In this document: positions 6,430 to 16,675 of the stretch, in pieces
Numbering within the stretch: position 1 is the first letter of the stretch
Layout of the letters: every line of letters begins with the position of its first letter
DNA from: Purshia tridentata
Lineage: Eukaryota > Streptophyta > Magnoliopsida > Rosales > Rosaceae
Reading direction: 5' to 3'
NCBI GenBank assembly: GCA_003254885.1
Contig: QANT01005433.1
Coordinates: 1 to 22,211, forward strand
Length of the DNA stretch: 22,211 nt
Notes under the pieces: generated by a model
The model's database searches: none
The model's input: the letters and a program-made list of their open reading frames with translations, nothing else
What the model was told of the DNA's origin: nothing
Made by a program: the position numbers and the translations under genes

Positions 6430-9400
6430 ATGACGACGACCTCCGCCGTGCCAACCACCACCTCCGCCGCGCCCCGCTCTGTCTTCCTCGGCGTCGACGT
6501 CGGCACCGGCAGCGCCCGCGCAGGTCCCTCCTCACCTCTCCCTCTCTCTATATATTTCGAAATAACCGATAAAACACAAAATTCGTCGATATATAGATGA
6601 TTTTTACGGTGATATAGGACATTCTCCAATTGAAAATTTGCTATATATATGTATATTTTCAGTTTCGTCAATATATTGAAAGTTAATAATCTCAAGCAGT
6701 CAAAATTTTGAGAATTAATGCTGTAACGATTTGGCGGCGAATTTTGCTGCGGCACTAGGTGAGAGTTGGTAGTTGTCTTATTGTATGTATATGCATAATG
6801 CATGTGAGTCTGTCAGTTTGTGTGTGTATATAGTTTTGGTTTGAAGAATCAGTGTGTTGCAGTTGTTGAGTTGTGCAATTTTGTGTTCTAATTGGTGCTG
6901 CATGCAGGTCTATTTGATGAGAAAGGGAAGCTTCTAGGTTCTTCTAGCAGTCCGATACAGATTTGGAAGGATGGTGATTGTGTGGAGGTAATGCCGAAGA
7001 AGTGAATTTCTTCACTACTTGTAGTTGCTAATGAACTTGGTGTTAAATTTAACCTGGCATGTTGGCAGACTAACTTTTAGATTTGTAGTGGCGACTTCAC
7101 ACCTGCTAGTCTGCTACAATCTGTAGACGTTATAAGTGTTGGAAAAAGTGAATGGTGTTTAAAATATGTGGCATTTGAATGATTACTTGTACCTTTTTTT
7201 CTTCTCCAAATTAGCAATCTTCGACAGATATCTGGCATGCAATAAGTGCTGCTGTGAAAGCAGCGTGCTCCCTCGCAAAAGTTTCCAAGGAAGAAGTGAA
7301 GGGTCTGGGGTTTGCGGCTACTTGTTCACTTGGTATGTAACTTTATGTTTATGTCTTACCAAACTATTATAAGGAAGAAAATTGGTTATGTAAGCTGCTT
7401 TGTTTATTATATAAACAATGGAAATGAAGGAAACTATTCATATTCAGTAATCAGTACTAGATGTTTTTATTTGCAGTTGCAGTTGATGCTGATGGCTCTC
7501 CTGTTACGGTTTCTTGGAGTGGTGATTCAAGAAGAAACATAATAGTATGGATGGACCATAGAGCTGTAGAACAAGCCGAAAGGATCAATGCGTTTAACTC
7601 AACTGTATTGCAGTACTGTGGTGGAGCTCTTTCCCCTGAGATGCAGCCTCCAAAGGTACTTACACAGCTAGTCTGGTCATAACATGGTTTTCTTTGCTAT
7701 GCAGCTATAAACTCCTCTGAGTTATTTCTTTGTTTCAATCATCTACATGTGCGTATAAAAAATTTGTATAGGAGGGCTATAAATGTACCTTTATAGATGT
7801 AGTTAATATGCTAGTTTATTTGATCTATTATTTCTTTCATTTATGAAGTATGAAATATTGTGTTAATTTTATCTTTTCCTATGGATTTTTTTTCCCTATA
7901 CATTTGTTTTATCAAAGATAAAAAGTATCTTTTGCAGCTTCTGTGGGTGAAAGAAAATCTTCCAGATTCTTGGTCAATGGTCTTCAGGTGGATGGACTTG
8001 AGTGATTGGTTATCATACAGGTACTTGAATCTGCCAGCCAGTCATTTGTCATGTGAACCTTTTTAAACTCCAGGTTGTATAAGTCAAGTTCGACTTCAAT
8101 TTATTGAATAATCTGATATTTTTGCATATTACAGGGCCACAGGAGATGATACACGGAGTCTCTGTACCACAGCGTGCAAATGGACATATCTTGGTCATGC
8201 ACATATGCAGCAAAACAATGAGAAAGACTCTCGAGATATGGAAGCTTGTGGATGGGATGATGATTTCTGGGAGGAGATTGGATTGAATGATCTTGTAGAT
8301 GGGCATCATGCTAAGATAGGTAAATGTTGTAGAACTAAGTTCTCTTTATGTGTCTCCTTGATGATGGGAATATGTAGAATCCTGTAAATTTTCTCATGAT
8401 TGACATTTAGACAATTTTCTCTGAATTTAACAAGATCTTAAATTCTTGTGGCTTTTGTCATTTATTTTTGGTGAGATATTAATGTTTGGTAAATTTCTTT
8501 AGATGAGAGAGAGTCCATTATTTATGTTCTATTAGATGCCTTAAAATTCACATGTCCTTCGTGCATTGTTGGAACAAGGTGAGAAATTTCAATGTTTTTG
8601 ATTTGTTGAGTTCTTGAAACTTTGGTATTATCGAGTGTGCATTTCTTTATTCTTTTCAGATACCCCTTAACTGCTAAAAGCTTGTAATGCATTTTTCCCC
8701 AAATGATTTCGGAATTACAGTATATGTTCCAATGTTGACTGGCTGATAAGTTTGGTAGTAAGTATTAACTTGTGTTTTTGTAGTTAACCTGTTCTGTAAT
8801 ACTGTAAATTGAAAAGGGAGGTCACAATTGCTTCTAAGTCTATCATAATTTTCCAAGATCTTTATCCCAATATGGCTATGTTTATACTGGAACAGTGACA
8901 TTATGCATGTGCGTGCCCCTATTTTTGAATTGTTTTAAATTATTTGTCTAGTACCAATACTCTGTCAAGATATATAAGATTTGCATTTGAGAATGAGAGT
9001 TTAGATCATTGTGAACTCTTTAAAATGCTTTCTGTTCCAATTTGGGACTTTTAGTTCCAGTTAATAACTTGAGATGAAAACAGGACGAAGTGTAGCATTC
9101 CCTGGCCATCCTCTGGGTTCTGGCCTCACAGCAGCTGCTGCGAAGGCAAGATATTTTGTACTGAAGATTTCACATTGATTTCAAGTGGCGCTCCCTTGAG
9201 GTCCATTACACATTTGTTTAGCTGGAAGAATATGAGCACATCTGTTTTTTGGTGGGCTTTTGAGGGTGATTAAACATGATTTTTGGTCTCCTATGCTATG
9301 GTTAGTCTTTTATTTTTTGAGGTAATTCGAATTTCCAGGAACTAGGTCTTGTAGCAGGAATTCCTGTTGGGACTTCGCTCATTGATGCTCATGCTGGTGG

Positions 9401-12169
9401 TGTGGGGGTAATGGAAAGTGTGCCTGTATCAGATTCTGAGCCTAAAGGTTGTCAAGGCTTATCAGTTTTCCTTTTTTAGTTATTCTAATTAAGTTTCATA
9501 GCTTAAAGGTGACATATTCTTTCAAACAACTGGCATATGTTCAGAGTCTGGTAAGGAAGCTCTAAGCCATCGTATGGTTTTAGTCTGCGGAACTTCTACT
9601 TGCCATATGGTTGTATCACAGGAGAAGCTTTTCATTCGGGGGGTCTGGGGTCCGTACTGGTCAGGTAATGGATTTAGTGCATCTTAATCTGTATCATTTA
9701 AATATTAATTGTATCATGTAATGGCCACCTTTTTTTAACATTCAAAACCTTTTATCCTTAAAAGAAATTATTTCAGTAGTTGCACCATTGTTAATGCTTA
9801 TACATAATTTAATTACTCTTTTTATTTTTAACATTTTCAGCTATGATTCCCGAACAGTGGCTCACAGAAGGTGGTCAGAGTGCTACTGGTGCATTATTAG
9901 ATTACATAATTGAAAATCATGTTGCTTCTCCTCACCTTGCAAATCGTGCTGCTTCTCAACGTGAGATCCATTGCTCAACTTAGTTTATGCAAATTTCTGT
10001 ACAAAGATAGATGGGTTAAATGCCTTGCATGTACACATCTAACTTAAGTTGATTTCTATCTCTCTCTCTCCCTCCCTCTCTCTCTCTCTCTCTCTCTCTA
10101 GGGGTTTCTGTGTTTGAACTTCTGAACAAGATATTGGAAACTATGAAGCTTGATCTGGAGCGACCATTTCTTGCTTCTTTGACTGAAGATATGCATATTC
10201 TTCCTGATTTTCATGGGAACAGGTATATCTTTATATGTTAAAGCTGGACAACACTTGCCATAGTTCCTCTAACTTCTTTTCCAAAAGTTAAGCCTCTACA
10301 TTTTTGATGGCTCAGGTCACCACTTGCGGACCCAAAAGCCAAAGGAGTGATCTGTGGCTTAACACTTGATACAAGTGAGAAGCAGTTGGCTCTTCTGTAT
10401 TTGGCCACAGTACAAAGTATTGCATATGGTACACGTCACATTTTAGAGCACTGCAATGCCCATGGTCACAAAGTAAGAATGCATGCTTTTCAATTCTCTT
10501 ATTCTATACATCAGTTTCTTAATAGATAAGTTCTAAAAGTGGCGTACCTTATAATATCTTAATTTGTTTACAATGTTTTCCTCTCATCCGGAAGTTTCAA
10601 TTTTAACTCCCAATTTTTGAACCCATATTTTTGGTACCTCAAAACTAATGTTACTCTTCTTATATATAACCATCCCATTTTCCCTTAAATTTGTTATGCA
10701 TCTGATTTATAAAATCATATCATTTTTAATTTGAACTTTCTATATATTAGTATGACATGTAATATTAATAGGTTATATTATAAAAGTGAAAATTTATTAA
10801 AACAAATTTCTAAAGGAGTACCTGAAATGGCCAATATGCTCAGAGAGCTTCCTTGAATTTAGGGATCAGATACCTCTGAGTAACCTGTATGCTTGGTGAT
10901 ATAAAGGTAGGCATCAATTATGCTAATAAAAATTCTAGAAGTGGTGGTGTTTTTTGTTTTCCTGAAGAAATAGTACGTATTAGGATGTTAATTTTGAGGA
11001 ATTGTCTTTCTTCTACTCTTTTTCTTCTTCTCCCCTTCATGTTACCTGCATGGGGGAATTTAGCTAGGAAAGAAAATATAACATGGTTTTGAAAAGGATA
11101 AAATAGAACTGTGCAAAAGTTACAAGAGAAAAAGAAATGATAGAACCTCTCAAAGTGTCATGGGAGTAGAGGCTATCGATTAAGGAGAGTAGAATGCCAT
11201 TTAGCCAGTTTTCAACCAAATCTGCCATCACCTAACCCCTGCAACCTTTTGTGTAACTTTTTCTTCCTTTGCAGATTGACACAATACTAGCATGTGGAGG
11301 TCTTGCTAAGAACCCACTATTCATTCAAGAACATGCAGATATAATCGGTCTCTCTTTCTCTCTCTTTCTCTCTAAGAACATCTAATGCCCCATGCTCCTT
11401 TGTGTTTGTAATTTTGTATGAACATGTGTTTTCATCTGTTTACTCTTTTTAAAAATAAAAAATATATTTCTCTGTCTTGATGCTTTCCTTTTATAGAAAA
11501 CCTTTTTCTTGAAAATGAACTTCTATTTTTGGTCTTTTTAAGATTTTTCTGACCGCTTCACTTTTATGATTCGTACAGGTTGCCCTATAATTCTTCCACG
11601 AGAAAGTGAACCTGTGCTCTTGGGTGCTGCCATTCTTGGTGCTGTTGCTGCAAGGAAATATTGTGGTCTGCAGGAGGCCATGAAGGCTCTGAATGCAGCA
11701 GGCCAGGTGCTAATAATTAGGGACAAACTTATTTATTAATTAAGCAAACTTTTTTCTACCTTACTGAGGGACAATATATAGGTCTGAATTGGAACATCCC
11801 TACACTGGTCTTGGATGTTCCAACTTCCAAACACCTTGTCGATTACCGTATCACTAGTCATTTATATAATCTTTTTGGGATGCTAAAAATGACAATTAAA
11901 AATGCTGGCCTTTAGGTGAACATTGTCATAGATGAATTTATCTGAGGTGAACTGCCACCACCCCGGATATATGACCCTTTTGGAAATGGACTCTGCTATC
12001 CCCTATTTGTTTTTATTTTCAATATACTTTTTTCTGAATTGGGCAGGTCATCCATCCATCCAAAGACCCTAAGGTGAAGAAGTTCCATGATGCCAAGTAC
12101 CGAATTTTTCGCGAGCTTTATGAGCAGCAGCTATCTCATCGTTCCTTGATGGCTCAAGCCTTGGCGTAG
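6430..12169 (+). CDS. FGGY-family carbohydrate kinase (pentulose/ribulose-type), 15 exons
   Basis: Exons: 6430-6523, 6908-6987, 7215-7332, 7477-7655, 7938-8020, 8135-8319, 9084-9145, 9339-9447, 9545-9664, 9841-9960, 10102-10222, 10316-10472, 11275-11347, 11579-11706, 12047-12169. They sum to 1752 nt (583 aa plus TAG), and all exon phases agree. The protein should phosphorylate a sugar, by family most likely D-ribulose or a related pentulose, with ATP in the cytosol. Visible motifs are the N-terminal phosphate loop DVGTG (23-27), WMDHRA, the [12 protein letters not shown] block, the catalytic-base motif IDAHAGG (D283), CGTST (318-322), and the adenosine-binding ACGGLAKNP (482-490). Length and sequence fit the plant group that includes Arabidopsis At4g30310, relatives of human FGGY. 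Intron 7 is GC-AG; the other 13 are GT-AG. The start is chosen because MTTTSAV directly precedes the conserved domain; an ATG at 6292 is possible. No break was found, so the gene appears functional. Confidence 0.93.
9146..9338 (+). other. GC-AG intron 7 of the FGGY-kinase gene
   Basis: Exon 7 ends GCGAAG and the intron starts GCAAGA, matching the known GC-donor consensus AG|GCAAG. It ends TTTCCAG. Joining at these points gives uninterrupted phase-0 coding (AAK to ELG) through the conserved domain. No GT near this point gives an equally good junction. Confidence 0.88.
10059..10099 (+). repeat. CT microsatellite forming an intron polypyrimidine tract
   Basis: A run of TC dinucleotides, interrupted by CCCTCCC, of about 41 bp ends directly at the AG (10100-10101) before exon 11. 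It is therefore both a simple repeat and the polypyrimidine tract of the 3' splice site. Confidence 0.9.
10473..11274 (+). other. Large intron 12 of the FGGY-kinase gene
   Basis: At 802 bp it is one of the two longest introns of the gene, together with intron 6 (8320-9083, 764 bp). It is AT-rich with GT-AG ends. Short open frames in it (for example 10889-11092) show no family resemblance. No RNA gene or clear transposon ends were seen. Confidence 0.7.
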
Positions 12170-12335
12170 GTTATTGTGTTGCTTTGTTGACAACCGGTGG
12201 CAGTAGGATGGCTGTAAGGCTTGATTGGTTTCTCGCATGGTGCTTTCTATATTGGAAGAGAAAAGTGCTTGGCCTTTGTGAAGTTACATGGTTGAACAGA
12301 ATAAATATTCTTATGTAAATCCTTCTCTTGACCAA
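12170..12335 (+). terminator. 3' UTR and poly(A) signal of the FGGY-kinase gene
   Basis: AATAAA lies at 12300-12305, about 130 bp after the stop codon. It is followed by T-rich sequence (TATTCTTATG), a normal plant near-upstream element. The cleavage site probably lies 15-30 bases further on. Confidence 0.6.
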
Positions 12336-12571
12336 CTCATTAAGGAAGTTTTTCAAAACCCAAAAGGAATATATAGGTAAAGAAAATGATAACTAGTACA
12401 GAAATGTGTATAGGATCCGGCCAAGTGGCTTGTCATTGTCGTTCATATTTGAAATAGTTTGACAGACTTTTACTTTCATAAAATGCTTTTGATAGCAATC
12501 AAATTTTTTTAGCAAGAGCATCTCTACCTTTAAGTGATGCGCATAATCAATGCCAAATTCTGAATGTCAAC
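12336..12571. other. Short intergenic spacer, nothing recognised
   Basis: AT-rich sequence between the kinase 3' end and the LRR pseudogene. No gene, repeat end or RNA structure was recognised. Confidence 0.5.
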
Positions 12572-12979
12572 AGTGTGCCCCGTATTAATGACAATTCTTT
12601 ATTTAGTTTTAATAGCAGTTCATTGGAATATTTAGTTTTGGATTCCAATCCTGTAAATGGCTTCATATATACCCGATTCCTTTGGAAATATTTCGTCTTC
12701 CTGTCAGGATATTCATGCACCAAGCTGCCAAATCAAGGTTTGCTTGAGAAACAACAATATTAATGGAACAATACCACCATCAATTGGAGGATTGGAGAGA
12801 TTGCAGAGGTTGCATCTTGAAAACAACCATATTGAAGGATCCATTCCAGATGAGCTTTGTCTTATGAGCAACTTGGGAGAACTACTATCACTATCATATA
12901 ATTGAATTTCTGGGTTTATCCCAAATTTGCATTAAAGGAAACCTTAGTGGCCTTCAAAAAGTTATCCTAAATTTAAACA

Positions 12980-13180
12980 ACAATACTACACTTACCATAT
13001 TTTCATATCATAATTTTATACTATTTTACGTGGCAATCTACATGATATTTATATATTGAACACTAAAAAAATAAAAATAAAAACCCTAAAAATAAAGAAA
13101 AACTCTATTCAGTACAATGATTACACGTAAGATAGTATAAAAAATGTGATATAAATATATGGTAAGAATAATATTATTGT
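12980..13180 (+). mobile_element. MITE-like element, copy 1
   Basis: A non-coding AT-rich unit of about 200 bp starts ACAATACTACACTTACCATA and ends TATGGTAAGAATAATATTATTGT. The ends form an imperfect terminal inverted repeat around CTTACCATAT. It lies inside the LRR pseudogene. The transposase family is not determined, because the target duplication is unclear. Confidence 0.65.
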
Positions 13181-13215
13181 ATTTAAATAGACTGACATCA
13201 TCTATACCACAAACA

Positions 13216-13415
13216 ACAATGCTACACTTACCATATTTTTGTATCATAATTTTATACCATCTTATGTGGCAATTTACATGGCATTCATATATTGGACACT
13301 AAAAAAATAAAAATAAAAACCCTAAAAATAAGGAAATACTCTACCAGTACAATAATGACAAATAAGATAGTACAACAAACATAGTATAAAAATATGGTAA
13401 GAATAGCATTATTGT
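13216..13415 (+). mobile_element. MITE-like element, copy 2
   Basis: The same unit as copy 1, in the same orientation, offset by 236 bp with a spacer of about 35 bp. The ends ACAATGCTACACTTACCATA and TATGGTAAGAATAGCATTATTGT form a clearer inverted repeat than in copy 1. The shared core includes AAAAAAATAAAAATAAAAAC followed by CCTAAAAATAA. Confidence 0.68.
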
Positions 13416-13593
13416 ACAACAAAATATATAGAACCTTGAAAATCTCTTGTTCTTAAATTTGTTATTCAATTCCTTCAATTTAGCGGATACTTACCTCCAA
13501 GCATGAGAAAGTCTAGTGTTGTACAAATGATAGATTTATCCTGGAATCAGACTACTGGTAAACATTCCAAGCATCATCGGAGTTTTTTAAAGC

Positions 13594-14008
13594 TTATATT
13601 ATTTAGTCTTTGATTATGCAATTAGAAGTTGATTACGTAACTAATTATGGGATTGACTTAATTTTCTATAGTTAAGCGCTTAAGCTAAGCATTGTTCGAT
13701 CTTCTACTATAAATTGCTCCAAGATGGAAAAAGAATAAACTACGTAGAAAAGGTTTTTTTGACAGTTAGTAGAAGTGCAAATTTTTGTGTCATAGATAGG
13801 GTTGATTCATTCATAACTCGCCATATGTGAATGCCAAAACTAGTTTCCATATATACATAACAAAAATCAAACTCATTAGTTCTTTCACCTTTCTCTCCTT
13901 CAATACTTACTAATTAACCATATATATGCTGAAATTATGATTATTTTTTCTACGTTTGTCCTTTTAAACCATCTTCTTAATTGGTCTATAAGAATAGAAA
14001 AAAGTTAC
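13594..14008. other. Intergenic region containing left copy of the 114-bp repeat
   Basis: AT-rich sequence without a gene. It contains 13840-13953, which recurs at the right edge of the window. The preceding ATGTGAATGCCAAAACT (about 13825-13841) also recurs, at about 21132-21148. Confidence 0.6.
13840..13953 (+). repeat. 114-bp direct repeat, left copy
   Basis: It starts CTAGTTTCCATATATACATA and ends ATTATTTTTTCTAC. It matches 22098-22211 with one mismatch that I can see (ATTAACC against ATTAAAC). The right copy runs to the window edge, so the true repeat is probably longer. Confidence 0.92.
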
Positions 14009-14624
14009 AGAAATATGTGGACAATGTCACAATGGGGACTCTCATCATGAAAGTAATGGACATTGTTGTTAGATCGATCTGTTTCAATCTTTTCCTTAAT
14101 GTTATCATCAATAAATTTTATCGTGTGGACTTGATTGAAGGGAAACTTCCATCACATTAATTTGCTTTAGGTCAAGGTCACTATGTGCACACAATGAAAA
14201 TATGGGGCCTCCCATAATGGAAATTATTGTTTCGATTATCGGAAATATCAATCAAGCACTGTGAATGTGGACTTGGTCCAAATCAAGCATTAATCTTCAA
14301 AGATTAATGCCAACGCCCCTTAATCTGTGATGTGAGATATGCCTGTCTCAGTTGAGACTTGAGAGTGATACCCAATACAAGGGAAGCTATAGTAAAGTCT
14401 TTTCTTACCATTTACAAGGTCTAAGGGGAGTTTTGATAAAAGTATAATAATAAATCTTTAAAATGGAGTTGGGTGTAGAGAGCATGATGGGAATAATGGG
14501 TCCAAATAACAACCCTCTTTCTAAATTCTCTACCCTAATCAAGATGACTTTGTTATTATTTAGGATCCCAGTTGATCAAGTCACTTGAAATACCGAGGAA
14601 ATGAGTGTGTATTTAAAGAAGATT
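14009..14624 (+). promoter_or_regulatory. Orphan copy of LRR-RLK upstream region
   Basis: Blocks of this stretch match the sequence upstream of the LRR-RLK gene. 14009-14180 (ATGTGGACAATGTCACAATG) matches 15886-15995. 14277-14620 (CAAATCAAGCATTA, GGTGTAGAGAGCATGA, GATCAAGTCACTTGAA, ATGAGTGTGTATTTAAAG) matches 16258-16600. The TATA-like TATTTAAAG is kept near 14609, but no start codon or LRR coding sequence follows. It is the promoter of a lost paralogue, or a duplicated promoter. Confidence 0.7.
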
Positions 14625-14965
14625 CCTCTAACTCAGGCTGAAAAAAAAAAAAATTGTATTTTTAACTCAGGTGAAAAAAAATGTATTTCTAACGCAGGTC
14701 TAAAAAGATAAGAAAAAATATTTGCCTCTAGCTCAGGTGAAAAAAAGAGATAAAGAGAAATAAGAAGAAGAAGAAGAGCCCTCTAACTTAGGTTGAAAAT
14801 TAATAATGTATCACTAACTTAGATTGAAAAAAGAAGAGGATGAAAAAAGAATAAACCGATGATGATGCATAAGAAAAAAAATGAGAATATACCTTTGACA
14901 CATGATGAAACAAAGATGGAAGAGGAAGAATATATCTCCGATTTAGGTTTAAAAAGACAAAAAAA
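14625..14965 (+). repeat. Degenerate tandem repeat, unit CTCTAACTCAGGTGAAAAA
   Basis: About seven diverged units are seen, at about 14625, 14662, 14687, 14728, 14782, 14812 and 14936. Each begins with a form of CTCTAACTCAGGTGAAAA and continues as an A/G-rich tail of variable length. It begins directly after the orphan promoter copy. Confidence 0.7.
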
Positions 14966-15166
14966 ATGAATAATATAAAGAAAGAAAAAAAGACTAGATC
15001 ACTGAGCATAATAAAAAAATATAAAAAGAAGATCGAAGAAGAAGAAGAACGAAAAAAAAAGGGAATCGAAAAGAAAATTGAAATGAAGAAGAACAAAGAA
15101 GAAGATTGGAATATCAATTTTGAAGAAGGAGATGAAGAAAAAAAATTATTTACCTTGACTCCATAA
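14640..15166 (+). other. Purine-rich low-complexity tract
   Basis: The + strand is strongly A/G-biased (GAAGAAGAAG, AAAAAAG runs) for about 500 bp. Open frames on either strand here translate into K/E-rich or F/S-rich low-complexity peptides and are not credible genes. Confidence 0.75.
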
Positions 15167-15734
15167 GTTACACAAGAGTGGACTTATGTAAGTTGAAATA
15201 GACATAAACATAAATAGATCAAAAAAAGATGACACATAAATATAAATATCAAAATTTTCAAAATTCAATATTAAAATTGAAATAGAAATAATTTGATTGT
15301 CATACTCATAATTGTTGGTAGATAATTGCTTATAATATGATAGTTATTAATTTCACATCGAAAGTTTTCATTTGAATACACAAGAGCAATATAGGAATTT
15401 TTTTTTTGGCCAAGTTTTTATCACTAAAAACCCAAACTTTTCAAACCCATAAAAAAAAAAAGAAGAATAAAAGGTTGATTATAGATAATATAGGAATGTT
15501 AAGTAATAAGATTGGCTCAACAAAATCTATAGAAAAAAAATAATCTGACATGACATCATTAAAATGAGTTTATATTGAAAACTAAAAACTCTTGAGTTTT
15601 ATCCAAAGTCATCTTTGAATTTTGAGTTTATTCTAATTATTTCAAAAATCAACGATAAATATGGAAAAAATCGAATTAAAGTAGGATTGGAACCGAAAAA
15701 AGTTGAATGTGGTATGCAGATTGTGAGACATCTT
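15167..15734. other. AT-rich intergenic DNA
   Basis: No gene or RNA is recognised. Complementary short open frames at about 15599-15833 appear on both strands and look like chance. Confidence 0.6.
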
Positions 15735-15762
15735 ATATCAATCAAGCACAGTGAATGTGGAC

Positions 15763-15791
15763 TTGACCCAGAACGTGTTGACCCATTGACC
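15763..15791 (+). promoter_or_regulatory. Cluster of three W-box cores
   Basis: TTGACC occurs at 15763-15768, 15778-15783 and 15786-15791, all on the + strand, about 890 bp upstream of the LRR-RLK start. TTGAC(C/T) is the established WRKY-factor site, and clusters are common in defence-gene promoters. Confidence 0.5.
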
Positions 15792-16591
15792 TTTATACAA
15801 ATTAACAAAGACTTGGTCCCACCCAAGCATTAACTTATTATTGCCTACGATCTCAGTTATGCTGTGTTCTCTACCTTTAATGTTCCAGAAACATGTGGAC
15901 AATGTCACAATGGGGGCTCACATGTGAGTAGTGGCCATTTATCGTGTGGAAATTGATTGAAGGGAGACACCATCACATTAATTTGCTTCAGGACAAGATC
16001 ACGCAATTGGAATCAATTCATACAAAAATTTTCCATTCAGCATCCACCTTAGAAAATATTGAACTCATCATAACAAAGTTAAAAATATATTAAATTTAGT
16101 GATTAAAGGGAGATATAATTTTAAAACTCATTGATCTTTATAAAAATTTTTTTATTGACCATTATTTAATATAAAAATATTTTATTAATTTAAATGTAAA
16201 TTTCTATTGAAAAAAATTATAGATAGAGCCTTTCATAATTAGATTGACAAATCTGTCCAAATCAAGCATTATTCTTCAAAGACTAATGCCTACTCCAAGT
16301 GAGATATGCCGCGTCTCAGTTTGAGATTTGAGAGTGATAATAAATATTGTTTGGTATAATAATAAATCTTTAAAATTCTAAATTTGGAGTTGTGGGGTGT
16401 AGAGAGCATGACGGGAATAATGGGTCAAATAAAAACTCTTTCTAAATTCTCTACCTCAATCAAGAAGATGAGTACTCTGTTATTATTCAGGGCCCCCCAC
16501 TTGTTAATTCTATCTTGATGCTGATGGAGGAAACAACAGTCAACAGCTGATCAAGTCACTTGAATTCCGAGGAAATGAGTGTGAGTGTGTG

Positions 16592-16599
16592 TATTTAAA
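16592..16599 (+). promoter_or_regulatory. TATA-like box of the LRR-RLK gene
   Basis: TATTTAAA lies about 77 bp before the ATG at 16676. It would place the transcription start near 16620-16630 and give a short 5' UTR. The same box is kept in the orphan promoter copy. Confidence 0.55.
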
Positions 16600-16675
16600 G
16601 GATGGTTGATGAACATACACACTCATCTCCATAAGAAAAACTTGAGCCTTTAATTACCTTGCATGCACGACCACC

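Larger units (their letters stand above)
12572..13593 (+). pseudogene. LRR receptor-kinase pseudogene fragment
   Basis: The segment aligns with about 18085-18670 of the intact-looking LRR-RLK gene, covering part of its LRR domain (roughly repeats 17-21 and 23-24). Matching stretches include SSLEYLVLDSNPVNGF, IPPSIGGLERLQRLHLENN, IEGSIPDELCLMSNLGEL, and, after the interruption, the region around LPPSMRKS. It has frameshifts near 12665, a loss of about 55 bp near 12735, in-frame stops (for example at about 12903), and an insertion of about 450 bp at 12975-13425 made of two MITE-like copies. No signal peptide, start or kinase part is present. It is a dead remnant of a tandem LRR-RLK paralogue. 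Confidence 0.88.
15735..16600 (+). promoter_or_regulatory. Upstream region of the LRR-RLK gene
   Basis: The region contains modules shared with 14009-14624 but in a different order: 15735-15765 (matching 14245-14275), 15886-15995 and 16258-16600. Three TTGACC W-box cores (WRKY binding) lie within 29 bp at 15763-15791. A TATA-like TATTTAAA lies at 16592-16599, about 80 bp before the ATG. Function is inferred from position and motifs. Confidence 0.55.

Noticed and set aside
6408..6803. 131-aa minus-strand open frame over FGGY exon 1
   Set aside because: It is the mirror of a GC-rich coding exon plus AT-rich intron. The sense strand is clearly coding here and the peptide is low complexity.
8049..8901. 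Short frames in FGGY introns 5 and 6
   Set aside because: They cross exon-intron boundaries already explained by the 15-exon model and show no family resemblance.
14800..15166. Overlapping open frames on both strands (105 and 66 aa)
   Set aside because: They are low-complexity F/S-rich or K/E-rich peptides read from a purine-rich tract. No domain, splice context or start support.
15599..15833. 72-75 aa frames on both strands
   Set aside because: They overlap the duplicated promoter module and W-box cluster, and have no recognisable protein features.
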